Part shown: one piece after another, positions 1 through 11,991 of the stretch | Position numbering within the stretch: position 1 is the stretch's first letter | How the letters are laid out: each line of letters starts with the position of its first letter | Source of the DNA: Primula veris | Lineage: Eukaryota > Streptophyta > Magnoliopsida > Ericales > Primulaceae | DNA length: 64,000 nt | Assembly: GCA_963682055.1 (NCBI GenBank) | Contig: OY821743.1 | Coordinates: forward strand, 28,072,702 to 28,136,701 | Direction of reading: 5' to 3' | Notes under the pieces: generated by a model | Seen by the model: only the letters and a program-made list of their open reading frames with translations | The model's database searches: none | Told to the model about the DNA's origin: nothing | Position numbers and translations under genes: made by a program

Positions 1-1243
1 CTAAATAAGCTTTTTTGTATGAAACTGACATTTCAAAGCGGGCATTCACAATCTCTTTAACTAATGAAATCTTCATCATAGGATTAGTTGTGATGGCATT
101 TCGAATGGTTTGGGCAACAAGATTGGAATCTAACTGTGGATGATTAGTTGTAAGCTCGGCATGAATGGATGTATGAGGACCGTTGTACACCGACACTTCA
201 AAAAATCCATGTTTTTTTCTTAGTGAAGCTCGTAGTTTCCATTTGCATTTTTGAGTTTCGGCCAGTTTACAACGAATTTCCCAAAATTTTGCCTTCGAAC
301 TTTTAGTGCAAAAATGGATGTTACGTTTGATTGACCAAAGTTTTATTCCCTTTTTCAACATTTCTTTATCCCTAAATAAAAGACCAATAAAAGGATCATT
401 AACTTGAGGATCCCAAAATCCAGGATACATCATATAATTTCGTCTCTGGTTACTATAATTTTCTTGAGTGTCGAACGGTTCATTAAACAAACTTGACATT
501 GGTTGATGCATAGGAATTTCATCGGGAATAGTATTATTCGGCCATTGTGACCCACTTGATTGGTCGTTTTCATCCTCATCCATATACAAGCCCATTTCAG
601 ATGATAATTCTTCGTAGTCAACTTCTTGTACATTTTCTTCGTCATCGTCAGACTCGTTTTCGCTAATATTGGCGTCCGGATCTTCATCATCTGGTTCATC
701 CCCAAGTTCTATCTCATTTATATTGTTCGACCAACCAATATTATCTGACAATCGACACACTGCATCCAAATGTGTCAAATCTGGTTCGTTGTTCTTAGAA
801 TATAACTCTGTCATTGGCTCTTGTCGAATGGGTGTTCTACTTGATGTACCGATTTCATTATTGGAAAGAATATTATAATACAACCCGTAATCTTGATCAG
901 AAAAGTAAACTTGCTCAATTTCAACATATAACTCTATAAACGTTCTTCCATTTTCTTCTATTAACTCAAGCATGGTTTCCAACGAATCATTATCATCAAC
1001 AGCCAATCGCATATATTTAAACTCAGTAAGTGTAGTCAGATATGGATAACGACATGTTAAACTCAAACGATTTGAAGTCGATGATACATCAAGTTCCTTA
1101 AACAATTTTTCCAAAAATTTGTCGTATGTCGTGTTTCTAGATATCTTAAATTTTTTTTTATAAGAAATATCATAAGATAACCCCTCGCTAATAGTTTCCA
1201 TCATCGTACCTCCCCAATAACACATAATTGTAGGATTTTTCAT
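1..1243 (-). CDS. MULE transposase (mudrA-like), N-terminal part, runs off the window
   Basis: Reading the minus strand from the ATG at 1243, the frame stays open for about 414 codons to the window edge; I followed it by eye and met no stop. It parallels the transposase at 12474 almost residue for residue. From the N-terminus it has a poorly conserved segment, an Asp/Glu-rich acidic stretch (about residues 175-230), then the MuDR DNA-binding domain with the Cys/Trp pattern around FWEIRCKLAETQKCKWKL. The DDE catalytic part would lie beyond position 1. Where the other copy has an extra A, this copy keeps SYKKAYL in frame. MULE transposases bind terminal inverted repeats and cut and paste the element. 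Whether the rest is intact cannot be seen. Confidence 0.8.
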   Translation of the reverse strand, partial: MKNPTIMCYWGGTMMETISEGLSYDISYKKKFKISRNTTYDKFLEKLFKELDVSSTSNRLSLTCRYPYLTTLTEFKYMRLAVDDNDSLETMLELIEENGRTFIELYVEIEQVYFSDQDYGLYYNILSNNEIGTSSRTPIRQEPMTELYSKNNEPDLTHLDAVCRLSDNIGWSNNINEIELGDEPDDEDPDANISENESDDDEENVQEVDYEELSSEMGLYMDEDENDQSSGSQWPNNTIPDEIPMHQPMSSLFNEPFDTQENYSNQRRNYMMYPGFWDPQVNDPFIGLLFRDKEMLKKGIKLWSIKRNIHFCTKSSKAKFWEIRCKLAETQKCKWKLRASLRKKHGFFEVSVYNGPHTSIHAELTTNHPQLDSNLVAQTIRNAITTNPMMKISLVKEIVNARFEMSVSYKKAYL

Positions 1244-1681
1244 TTCGATAAACACACGGTAAAACTATCAATTTTACTCAAATAATACTCCAACAACACA
1301 AAATATTGAGCTTTTACCTGTTTCGGAAGAAATCTGAGATTTGCCCTAAAATGATCTAAGAGCTCTGTTTTTTTTATTCTTACAGTAGTCTGGGAAAAGA
1401 GATGAGTTTTTTTAAATAGGAAAGTATTTCTGAAAAACGACCGATCGAAATGGAAAAAACGACCGATCGTTTTTGTCTGAAAAACGACCGATCGAAATGG
1501 CCAAAACGACCGATCGTTTTTGGTCCAAATTGTTCCAGAGAGTTCACGATAAAAACGACCGGTCGTTTTGACCATTTCGATCGGTTGTTTTTCGGAAGTA
1601 GACCATTTTGGGAATATTACAGAAAAATAGCCCATTCTGGGATTTTGGGGCAGCCACTGTACCATTTCAGCAAAAAAACTC
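1..1681 (-). mobile_element. Mutator-like element, 5' half with terminal inverted repeat
   Basis: The element is in reverse orientation and its outer end is at 1681, where the sequence ends CAGCAAAAAAACTC like the ends of the element at 9206-14844. About 270 bp inward from that end (1681 to about 1410) match the left TIR of the other element, including the clustered CGATCGGTCG motifs. The transposase start codon follows 166 bp further in. The bases outside the end are AAGGGAGGG (1682-1690), the expected position of a 9-bp target duplication; the partner end lies outside the window. Confidence 0.8.
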
Positions 1682-1881
1682 AAGGGAGGGAGTTTCGAGG
1701 TAAAACACAATTTACAACTACTTACAAAGTAAATTTTACTGGTAAGTAAATAGAGTTGATTTTAAATTGTAAAAAAATGTAGGGAGGTAAAGAACAAACA
1801 AAATCTATACCATATGCTCATCATGTAAGCTAATAAGCATATGTGGAGAGGGGAAATAGCAAAAACCTCATTGAATTGAAA

Positions 1882-4800
1882 ATGGTGCTCAACACAACAT
1901 GCATCCCTTATTATCCTCCTCCTCTTAACTTTATGAAAATAAACGTGTTACAATCCCCAAATTGCCATCCTCAAAAACACCACCACATTATAAGTATCCG
2001 TACAAATTCAACCAAAAATAACAACAACAACAATAATAATAATGATAATAACAATAACAATACTAATAGTAATAATAGTGATATTAATGAAATAAAATTA
2101 GTACAAACAAGCAAAAGTAGCAGCTTCTTATCTGTTCTTTGTCCTCTTCTTAAGCTCTTCTCCGTATGTCTCTCTCTCTCTCTCTCTATTTATATATTTA
2201 TATATATATGTCTTTTATTATTATAGTACTAGTTTTTCATAATCTTTTTTTTATCTACTTTGGCAGCAGATTTTTTTTTACTTCATTTTCCGATTTTTTA
2301 TTGTAATAATCTGTGAGTGTTTGGACAGTCGGATTATTTAGCTTACAAAAATCTGATTTTTAGGTTGAAAATGCGGAAAAAATCTAGATTTTTAAAATCT
2401 GATTTTGAACCAAATAATCTGTTACCAAATGTAAGCCTTAATGGCTTAATCTAATCAGGATTTCTACATTCACTATAAAAAAGATGTTTAAATTGTGACA
2501 GTAATAGTCATGTTTTTTTTCACGAGGTGTTCAGCGACGGTTTTCGAGTTGTTTTTTGTGACAGTTTTCGAATTAGTGAGAACTTTTGACTATAACTAAA
2601 TCAACATTATATTGTGATTCCTGAATGTAATTGATGAACAATTATTCACTCATTTATATATAAATTAGGATGGAGTCTCACTATTGTGCAGCTTAGAGAT
2701 AAAAAAATAGTACTACTCATTTGATAAAACAGTTGGAAAGGGGAAAAGAAAATTAGGAATTGTATCTACTCCCGAAATCTTTTTTCTTAGAATGTTTGCG
2801 TATTGCCGAGAGTCAAAAAACAGAGAGAGGGATGAAAATTGAGGGGATATGAAAAGAGGCTAGTTGGGTATATGTGACTATGCAATTTTACAGAACAAGC
2901 ATTCTATGTTGGGAAATTTTAATGATGAGAGGAAAACAATAGTAAATTTATAGGTTTCGAAACACGTGATTTTGTTTCCTGAAAACGATATTTACCCCAC
3001 TCAATCCGAGTTCTCTATTGAGTTACTCGCAACACGTTTTCCAGGATACAACCAAGCCAATGACTTTGATAAATAGTAATATTGGAGAAATTTTGATTTT
3101 CTTTATTTTTAAAACTGATGTGGAGTTGTGTTTTTGCTGCGTTTAATGACTCTGCAAACCCTTAATATATTTAAAAAAACTTAGGTTTCCATTTGTATAG
3201 ATGTTAGTCTTCATTCCACATACAAAAACACAACGTTTTGCAAAAAGTTATTCAGATTTTCAGGAAAAAACTGCTCCGGAACCCGATCCGAATATGTTCT
3301 GAAATCTGACTTATGAAAACTAACACTGTGGAACCGGTTCCACTATTTTTCTGAAGAAAAAATTCATCTTATATATATACTGTGCAACGAGCCGCTTTCC
3401 GATGTATCTTGCTATTTACAAAAACTATTGATTTTGTTTATCAGAGTGTAAAGATTCACATGCTTCTCATTTATTATATATCTTAACTCTGTCTTGGAAC
3501 TCTCCACTGCATAATTCGCAGTCTGATAGTATGGAGGATTTGTACATGAGTTGTTGATGGGAATGATAAGTAGTAAATTGTGGTGCTAACAAAATGAAAT
3601 GGTAGGACTGTCTTTGCCTGTTAGTTAATATTCCTGGAAAATTGAAGAAGGGAAAAAAATTACTCATCAAATGGGACATTTGCATTGTGAGAACGAGAAA
3701 GGACTTAGGATCATACTCAAGGTGCACTCTAGAGTTTAGACCATCTTTGCTAAGGATGCAAGAAAAAAGTTCTTTCTTTGATGCTTCATAGAGAATGGAA
3801 CTAACCTACAATATACTGCTTTTTAGCAAAGGTAAAAATTAAACAAAACATGAGTCCAGAAGCAAAAATCGCAAAGGCCATAACTTGTCCGAAATAAAGA
3901 AGTAGACAAAGGCTAAGATAAACTTGTTTCAACCTGTCAAGTAATTGGACTTGCTCTCCTCTGTACTAAAACATGAATGTTTTGAATTCAAAAGGCAGTT
4001 TTTCTGTTCCAAAATACAAGCTCTTGCCAAACTGGGTCTTAGTTTTGGGGACATTGAAAAATGTATCCAAGTTGAAGGTGGCGGTGTACTGCGTTTGAAC
4101 CAATTTTATTTTTCGGGGGGTTTGTGAAAAAATAACATTGACAAGTTCCCATGTTCCGAATGTGCTGACTCTGTTAAATTTTCTGAAAACTGTTGAAGGA
4201 GACTAGTGGAGCCTTTGCAAACATAATTGGTTGATTTATCTACTATATTGACTGGGAGAGACTAACTAACGTTACCTCATGAGATCTTAGAGTAAGATGG
4301 GAGTGAAACATCTAGTTCTTATCTTATTGTAGGAGAATTTTTATACAGAGCCTGGAAATTACATTCAAGGTCTAGTGAAACAGAAACAGTAAAAACAACC
4401 GAGTTAATAAAACAAGAGAAAAATGAAAATATCCGTGTTAAGCAGAAGTGAAACAAGAGAAACACATTGTTCAAAATTCAATAAGCCATATTGTTCAAAT
4501 TTTTAATACTATGAATATGCTTTTGCTGTGATTATAGTGTTAATCACGAACTCTTTCTCACACTTTATTTTACAATATTTGCTCTTACGTATAAACTTAC
4601 TTAGGAGATGAGTACCAATTTAAACCCTTCTAGAAATTTTTGGCCTGTGTATTGTTAAACCTTTCCTTTAAATTTATTTTTTTCTGTGGTTATTAGAGAT
4701 ATTCGGAGGGTAATATCATATCGCAGAGCGAGCATTATAAGTGTTAGACTCATTGTTGACTTTTCCTGTGCCATCAACCTCTCAGTTGATCCCTTTTACA

Positions 4801-7800
4801 TATTAAGATTTGAATAACATTGTATATTCTGAATACGTAGCTTCCCTTATTTTTAGTTGACTTATTTCAGGGAGGAGATCCATCTCAAGAACGTAACTAT
4901 ATATTTGAGGTACTACTTTCTTAAATTACATATATCAATCCGTTATAAACTAAAATATTTATGATCTCGCTAAGAAATATTACCTGTTTGCTGGTTACAG
5001 GAAGCAACATCATCCTTGTCTAGCTTGGCAAGATTATTGTGGGGTTCAAAATCACTACCCATAAGTACAATCAGTCCTCCGCAAAATTTGCAGCTCTATG
5101 AGTTTGGTGAGCTGTTTTGATAATATACAAAGTGTGGGTTTCTTATCATAGGTGTCGTTGGTTGCAAATTTAATTTGAGATAAATTATTTATTACAGAGG
5201 CATGCCCTTTTTGCAGGAGAGTCCGCGAGGCCATAACTGAGCTTGATCTTTCAGTAGAGGTGAGCTATGGATTCACTTGGTACAATTAGGATCTATTTAT
5301 TATATGCGTTATATATATATTCGCTGTATCTGTCCTGGTTAATTTGCCTTTCATGATATATTTGTTGTGTGCAATTTCCTCTCTCACTCTTTCTCCCTAT
5401 TCCTGAGTAAACCAGAATGTCTACCATGGGAAAAAGTTCAATTTTTTTAAGTCTGTTATAAGAAAGCTACGTCATTTGGAAAGAATTATCTAAGATTCTC
5501 CCGGATCATACTTCGATGCAGTGATTGATCTGGTAATGAACTAATGTTTGCATAACCATTTCAATAGTATAACAATCTTGGCCTAAAATGTATGATGTAT
5601 CTAGTTAATTTCTTGGATGGTACTGGTATTTCAATATATTTTTTCTGTTACGTGATATTGTAGGTCTTCCATTGTTTGTCTCTCTCGAGAATCTTATATG
5701 ATGAATTGCACTCAGAATTCATTACTTATTTCGTGATCCGTATATGTATAAAAAAATATAATAATATTTACCAAACTCTATTTTACTTGCAGATCTACCC
5801 TTGCCCCAAGGGTTCTAATAGACACAGGGAAATAGTGAGAAGACTTGGAGGCAAAGAACAGTAAGTAACTTTGTAGACTTTGTTTATGCTAATAATTTTC
5901 CCCTTTGATCTCTATTGTGAAGCATTATCAAAGAAAAGTTCCTTATTCCATTTAATTTTTATTATTGTTTCTTTTTAGTATTTGCGTCTATTCATTGGTC
6001 ATAACCGGTATTTTAATAGTTATCATAACTAGTCACCTTTTGGTTTCGTAGTTGGTCATTGTAGATATGAGTCTGATATGACTGCATTTGTAAACTTTTG
6101 AGGAGGTGGTACAAAATCTATTTGAGCAAGCTTAATACTCTTTTTCCATTTGGTTTGGTATCCAAAGATCCCCTCTATGGTGAGGGTTATATTTAATGTT
6201 TGATGGGGTTGACTTACTTCATTACTTCCTGGTAAAGATTATCAGTTATATAGTTATATTTGAACATGATCTATGAGTTGGTGGACCTCCATGCTTTTAG
6301 TATGAAGTTCAGATATTGACAATCATATAGGGGTAAACGAAATGAAGTCACAAACATGTGGCTAATTGTGGATACTTCATATCTACACTGTATGATAAAA
6401 TACCTTCCCGGATATATGTTCTTATCGTCATTTTGGTATAATCATCTTTTGCAGTATATTACTATATTTAATTAATGTTTTCATGCAGATTCCCTTATCT
6501 TGTTGACCCGAATACAGGAGTTTCTATGTATGAGAGTGGTAAGTAGCTAACTCAATTCATTGCCTTCTTGTGTAATTAACTCCTTTAAATGAAACTTTAA
6601 AATAACATGATTAGCATCCGAAATTACTTCCCTTTGCATAAAAAATTGTTCACTTCCACAAGCTCTTAAAGTAATGTGATATGTATTCAAGTTCCGACAC
6701 AAATATCATGCCCACCTGTGCGTATAGCCATTCATATATTCCTGTTGTTTCATGAGATTTATGCATAGTTCTTGTGTTTTGGTTGGATGTATGTCTGAGA
6801 CTTTTCTCTGCTAGGTGCAATTGTGAAATACTTATTCCAGAAATATGGTAAAGGGCAAAGTCCTTCATTTGGCCTTCTTGAAAGGTACTTCCCCTTTCAC
6901 TTTTCTTGTTTTCAATGATCTATGGTTGCACTAATGTGTCTAAAGTTGCACTGTTCATGAATTTTCTTGCTCCTGATCATATATTTCATTTATCTGAACG
7001 ATTGTTGAGAAGCCAACTGTCATCGAGATTTTAGTAAAAACCACCTCTCATCGAGATTCTGGTTAATGTATATTGGATGAAGAGGATATGGAACTTTTGA
7101 TGTACACCTACTGCTTCAGGCTTCCCCCCTAGGTGTACATCAAAAGTTGTAATATTTACCAGAATCTCGATGAGAGGTGGTTTTTAATAGAATCCCGATG
7201 ACAGTTGTAAATAAGCCCATTAAATGAAGTAAGATTCACTTGGTCGTTACATTCATATAATATTTTTATTCTTCTTATGCAGTACCCCACTTACAGGGTG
7301 GATGCCGACGATTCTACGAGCTGGCAGAGGAATGACACTGTGGGAGAGAGCAAAAACTGAGCCACCAGCCAAGAAGTTGGAACTTTTTTCCTTTGAAAAT
7401 AATCCTGTAAGAAAATCTGGATGAACTCTTTGCACGGGAAATCATATAGCATTTGTATACTTGGTATAGTTTATCCAGCACGTCTTTTGTACATTTAGAT
7501 ACATGAAAATGGGCGTTGTTGGCTTTAATATTTATTTCATCCTAGCTGATATTATGGTGGGTGAGGTAAGAATAAACGATGGTGAAGAACGTTGTGAGTT
7601 GGTGAACGAAGTGGTGTGTGTGTGTGTGCGTGTGTGTGGGGGGTGTTAATATATAATATCTCAAGTTTCCTTTTTAGAGTTCAATTTCAGTTAAGTTATA
7701 GCATAGCCACACAGCAGTGGAGTACTTACTTACAAAGATGATTAGATGCATGGCTACATAACAAAATATATATTTATGTGTATACAGTTACACACACACA

Positions 7801-8536
7801 CACATATATATATATATGTATGTATATGCATATACATACATATAGACACACACACACATATATATAACAAAAAAACTTGACACACCACATACTTTGGGTA
7901 CACAGACTGTGTGGAAAATAGACACAAGTAGAACATAAGTGTACCCAAGTATACGTAATTTTGGGCTAGGTCGTAAACTAAAATCATTTTACTATTTTGC
8001 TGTTAGTATGCTCGTATTGTACGTGAAGCGCTATGTGAATTGGAGCTTCCTTACATCTATCAAACGGTAGGAGAAGGATCTGGAAGAATCAACTCTTTAC
8101 TCGAGCTATCTGGCTCCAGAGAGGTTAGAAAATGAGATGCTAATATAAGCATATAACTTGTATTAATATTTAACTCAACAAACCAATTGGACTTGTGTTA
8201 AATATGTTTTAGAATTTAGATGTTAATATAAGTTATTCCAGCTGCTTCCAAGGAGTTTCTTTTATTTATCAGTTGTAACATGAGTCGATATAGATTTGTG
8301 AAATGTACAAATATGCCGTTTCTTGGTTTGTTTTCTTTTCGAATGAAAACTATTAAAAATAACTCGTATAAATTCTATGTTTGTTGATTTGTGACTCTAT
8401 TTCCTTACTTAAAAAATATGTGGCTTTATTTTACCAGGTGCCTTACATTATTGACCCGAACACGGGCACTCAAGTTGGTGACTACAAAAAGATTTTGGTG
8501 TATTTGTTCCAGACCTACTCCAAAGACGCTGCTTAG
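1882..8536 (+). CDS. Tandem glutaredoxin/GST-N-like domain protein, probably plastid targeted
   Basis: Ten coding exons fit GT-AG introns with consistent phase: 1882-2163, 4871-4909, 5001-5106, 5198-5259, 5793-5860, 6489-6538, 6815-6884, 7283-7406, 8007-8123 and 8438-8536, giving 338 aa. The N-terminus is basic and Ser/Asn-rich and could be a transit peptide. Domain 1 (about residues 138-220) is a thioredoxin fold with a CPFC motif at residues 145-148 and FPYLVDPNTG, as in plant proteins with two GST N-terminal-like domains. Domain 2 (about 257-338) has the same fold pattern and VPYIIDPNTG, but NNPY stands where CPFC would be. The family is thought to act in plastid redox or glutathione-related chemistry; the substrate is unknown. 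Exons 1-2 rest on phase and family recall and are the least certain. Intron 1 is 2.7 kb. Confidence 0.8.
2014..2081 (+). repeat. AAC/AAT trinucleotide repeat in coding exon 1
   Basis: An imperfect AAC/AAT repeat encodes an asparagine-rich run (about residues 46-65) inside the presumed transit peptide of the two-domain gene. A CT microsatellite at 2170-2187 follows just after the exon 1 donor site. Confidence 0.8.
2164..4870. other. Long first intron, no gene seen
   Basis: This 2.7-kb interval lies between exon 1 and exon 2 of the two-domain gene. It is AT-rich with no convincing coding sequence. Stretches at about 2290-2430 (ATCTGATTTT-type short inverted motifs) and about 2470-2580 (CACTATAAAA with internal GTGACAG and CGACGG words) look like worn MITE or CACTA remnants, but I could not define their ends. 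Confidence 0.4.
7014..7207. mobile_element. Foldback (hairpin) element in intron 7
   Basis: The outer arms CAACTGTCATCGAGATT (7014 onward) and its near complement ending at 7207 enclose further paired segments. An inner pair of about 19 bp around GATGTACACCTA flanks a loop at about 7110-7130. The whole is an imperfect 194-bp hairpin inside an intron, typical of a small MITE or foldback insertion. I did not find a clear target duplication. Confidence 0.6.
7614..7866. repeat. GT and CA/TA microsatellites in intron 8
   Basis: An interrupted GT run lies at about 7614-7640. A CA run followed by TA and a second CA run lie at about 7791-7866. Both are in the intron between exons 8 and 9 of the two-domain gene. 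Short reading frames across them are low-complexity artefacts. Confidence 0.85.
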
Positions 8537-8970
8537 TCGAATCTCTTAGCCAAAAGCTAAATGGTAACTCTTTACATGCTTACAAATTTGTTATAAAAGA
8601 TGGTTGCATTATGAAGATAATGTAGTGTAAATGGTAAATTGCAATTTGCTGAAGGCCTGAAACAATGGTATGTTTAATGGGTCGGTTAGTGATATTATTG
8701 TTTTTCTTTCTTTTAAGTGTAAAATTTTGGATAAAATTGCAGGCATGTAGAATATATGAAACAAGAGGTTACACATGGATGTTTCCAACAATTTACATAA
8801 ATCTCCTGTTGTGCATACTGCATACGAATGTTAAACCTAAAGTTTACCTTTAACAAATTACTATCCTCTCTCCTGAGAGTGCTGCATTTGTTCTCATTTC
8901 CCTGGATTATCTATTAACTAATTTATGTTCTCATTTCCCTGGATTATCTATTCCGGAACTTAATTATATA
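8537..8970 (+). other. 3' flank of the two-domain gene, duplicated at 32059-32450
   Basis: This is 3' untranslated and downstream sequence following the stop codon at 8534-8536. It matches 32059-32450 with scattered changes, for example the shared word ATCTATTCCGGAACTTAATT near the right end of each. Nothing coding is visible. Confidence 0.7.
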
Positions 8971-9289
8971 ATTATAAAAGGGTTAATTCATGTGTACTGC
9001 ACCAAACTATCCGCCGTTAACAATTTGCATACTCGACTACAAAATTTAACAATTTGCATACTAAACAAACTATAATCGATCAATCAACAACATGACGTCA
9101 AATTATCATACAAAAGTTTGGTCACGGGCCTGCATTTGACCTATTGCCGTTACAGCTTAGGGGTATTTTGGTTTGTTAATAAAAAAATGTATTATGGTTA
9201 TTTTAGAGTTTTTTGCTGAAATGGCCTATCTGGGACTGAAAAATCCCAGAATGGGCTACCTTTCTTTAAAATTCCCAAAATGGTCTACT

Positions 9290-9655
9290 TCCGAAAAACG
9301 ACCGATCGAAATGGTCAAAACGACCGGTCGTTTTTATCATGAACCCCCTGGAACAATTTGGACCAAAAACGATCGGTCGTTTTGTCCATTTCGATCGGTC
9401 GTTTTTCAGACCAAAAACGATCGGTCGTGTTGTCCATTTCGATCGGTCGTTTTTCAGAAATACTTCCTATTTAAAAAACGATCGGTCGTTTTTATTGTGA
9501 ACTCTCTGGAAGAAATCACACCTAAAACGATCGGTCGTTTTTCTTGTGAACTCTCTAGAAGAAATTTGATCTGAAACGATCGGCCGTTTTTTCAGAACGA
9601 TCGGTCGTCTGTGGAAAAACGATCGGTCGTTTTTCACAGTCGACCGATCGACTGT
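9290..9655. repeat. Cluster of CGATCGGTCG subterminal motifs (left)
   Basis: More than a dozen copies of ACGATCGGTCGTTTT or its complement, some reading ACGACCGATCG, are packed into about 360 bp just inside the left end of the inner MULE. Similar clusters lie at 1435-1600, 11905-12055 and 14655-14755. Subterminal repeats of this sort are often transposase-binding sites; that role here is inference. Confidence 0.85.
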
Positions 9656-9722
9656 AAACAATTTACAGAACAAGAATTTTTTGCACTTTTCGACACTGAT
9701 TTGGCAAAAAATATATAAAAAC
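9590..9722 (+). repeat. Direct repeat, copy 1, left of the cargo gene
   Basis: This block of motif copies is followed by ACAGAACAAGAATTTTTTGC and CGACACTGATTTGGCAA. It recurs in the same orientation with few changes at 11992-12122. The two copies flank the copia scrap and the minus-strand gene inside the MULE. Confidence 0.8.
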
Positions 9723-9838
9723 ATGATCCCCTTTTGAACATGATCCCTTAAAAAATGATGTCGTAAATTAATATGTTTAGTACGAGAGTGTTGGATCGGA
9801 TTTTTCGAAAGATTTATAGCACTAGTATTATCACATAA
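9719..9838 (-). pseudogene. Ty1/copia RNase H fragment captured in the MULE
   Basis: About 40 residues on the minus strand read [21 protein letters not shown] and then [12 protein letters not shown] (slightly divergent), the conserved end of copia-type pol RNase H. Nothing else of a copia element is visible. A 30-bp piece of it (9750-9778) is repeated at 9838-9866. It is too short to function and marks sequence captured or left by a nested insertion. Confidence 0.75.
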
Positions 9839-10338
9839 AAAAATGATGTCGTAAATTAATATGTTTAGTATAAGATGTGTAGGTGACGTTTTACTAAACA
9901 TCCGATTTAAAACAAGTAAATGTCACAACATCCGATTTAAAACGAAGTTAAACAAAGCTAAACGATTAAGGAAAACGAACGATCAAATGCAAGCGAAAAA
10001 TTGGCCATAGTTTTGCCTAAAAACGGTCAATCGCCACAAATGAAAAACAACACAAATAACCCAATCAACTAGATATATATGCGCACAAGTTATAATAACA
10101 TCAAAATCGCATTTCTAGAATTATAAATACGCAATCTCACAACGTCATACAATTTAACACGTAATGATAAATAGCAACATAAAAAAGATTCATAACATAA
10201 ATGCAAAGCATTTGCTACTTATTACATCAAAAACAACGTAGTTCGAAAGAAAATGAAAAACAAAGGAAATACAACGCAAAATAAAAGAGGGTATTTCTCC
10301 CCCTTTGACATCATCAAAAACATAAAAAAAATAACCGC

Positions 10339-11675
10339 CTAGTCGCGATGGGAGGTCGCGTCGTCCTCTTCGTCTTCGTCGTCGGCGTTTGGTCCGGCAA
10401 GGTTGGGAAAATACCCGTTGAACTCCGCCCTTTGCTCGGCGCTTAACCTATCAATTTCTTCCAAATCTTCTTGACTCGGGTTCATGGAGCGAAACATGCG
10501 TCGGTGGAGTTGCGCATTTCGATATTGGTTGACATAGAGAGCGTTGTAGAATTCTTCGGTGCGCGGAGGAGGGTTGGAAGATCCGACCTTGGCTTTTCCT
10601 CGACCTCGAGAGGGACGGGAAGAGGAAGGGATGTGGAAGGGGGGAAGGGACTCGGAGGAGATAGGCACATCCTCACGAGCGGCTTGCGGTGTGGCCTTAG
10701 GGCCGACATACTCTTCCTCTTCGGGGGTAAGAGGAGCATAGTCGGGGCCGGACACCCGCTTATTGGACCAAGTAATGGTCTTGTCGGTATTGTTGAATTT
10801 AATGGACATTTGGGCAAGATAGGAGATGTCCCAAATGTGTTTGTCCTTGTTCTTGAACAGGGTTTCACCGGGAACGAGGTTCATGTCTTTTAAGATGGCC
10901 AAAATCAAGGCACCGTAAGGTAACCCATTCTTGGATTTCGTTTTTAGCGAATCCATCTTAAAGAAAATGAGTGTCGCGAAGTCAAGTTTGACTCGGCGAT
11001 GGATGCACCCTAGAAGGAAGATGTACTCATTGGTAACATCCGTGAAGTTTGAGGTATGGGGGAGGACAATATGGGAGAGGATATGGTAGGCTAATTTATT
11101 TCGGAAGAGAAGGCCGTGGGCTTTGGTAGAGCGATTGTTGTGGGTGGGATGAAATAACTCATATTTGAAATCGGTAAAATTAACGATTTCGAGCATTTCG
11201 CAAAGTTCGTCACTTTGCTCGTACACCCCCTCAGCATCGAGGTGTAGAAGATTTCGTAAACGGTCTATACCGTAAACGAAGGGTTGGCCATGATGAACGC
11301 AAGCGGAGTGCGTCATCATGACCCCTATCAAGAACCAGGTTATGGTAAAATTCATATATATTTTCAGTGAATAAAGGCTATTTTAGAGTAAGAATTACGT
11401 TGAGTTTTTGGAAGTTGAAATCTTCCATGAGAAGGGGAAAACGTTCAAGGAATAGAGGCATGTCTATCGTAAAGTTGGACAATATACCTCTTTTGGTCAT
11501 GGAATTGGATACGGAGGAAGGAGTGAGCCGGAAGAGGCACCGGGGCCCGAGCGGACAGCGTTTGAGGTGCCGGATCGCGGAGCGCGAGGAATCCGCTGTT
11601 GCCGAGAGGACGTGGGCACGATCTCATCCTCATGTTCGTCGACGGGGTTGAGTTGAGCTTTCTTGGTACGAACCA
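10339..11675 (-). pseudogene. Putative plant transposon protein (PF20167-like), 5' end frameshifted
   Basis: A 338-codon open frame (10339-11355) holds a central region with SHIVLPHTSNFTDVTNEYIF and LPYGALILAIL, the pattern I associate with the 'putative plant transposon protein' domain found in many retroelement-derived plant proteins. The C-terminus is Pro/Ser-rich, then ends in an acidic tail. Upstream pieces in other frames look like its true N-terminus: a start at 11675 reading MVRTKKAQLNPVDEHEDE, then a third frame with EFYHNLVLDRG just before the long frame. At least two frameshifts are therefore likely. Its function is unknown in any species. It lies inside the inner MULE, opposite to the transposase. 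The family call is from recall only. Confidence 0.6.
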
Positions 11676-11991
11676 TTGTTGGATTGGGAAAAAAAAATTT
11701 GGGGTTTTTGAAGAATTGGGATTTTTTTAAGAAACGATAATCGATTATACGGATAATAAGAGGAATTGGGTTATATTTAGAGAAAATTTGGATTTTTGAA
11801 AGATTTTGGGAGAAGTGGCGAATTTTTATAAATAGAGAGAGAGATGGTTTTGAAGTTTATGAAAAGAGATTAGGGTTTGAAAGAAGTTTAAAAGCTGAAA
11901 AATAGAAAAACGATCGGTCGTTTTGGAATTACGATCGGTCGTTTTTGGAAAAAATGTTCCAGTGAGCACACTAAAAAAACGATCGGTCCTT

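Noticed and set aside
430..878. Open frames on both strands over the left-edge transposase
   Set aside because: They are other-frame readings of the transposase acidic region; the same shadows occur over the second copy at 12839-13287.
7754..7987. Small minus-strand frame rich in Tyr, Ile and Cys
   Set aside because: It is a translation of CA/TA microsatellites inside an intron.
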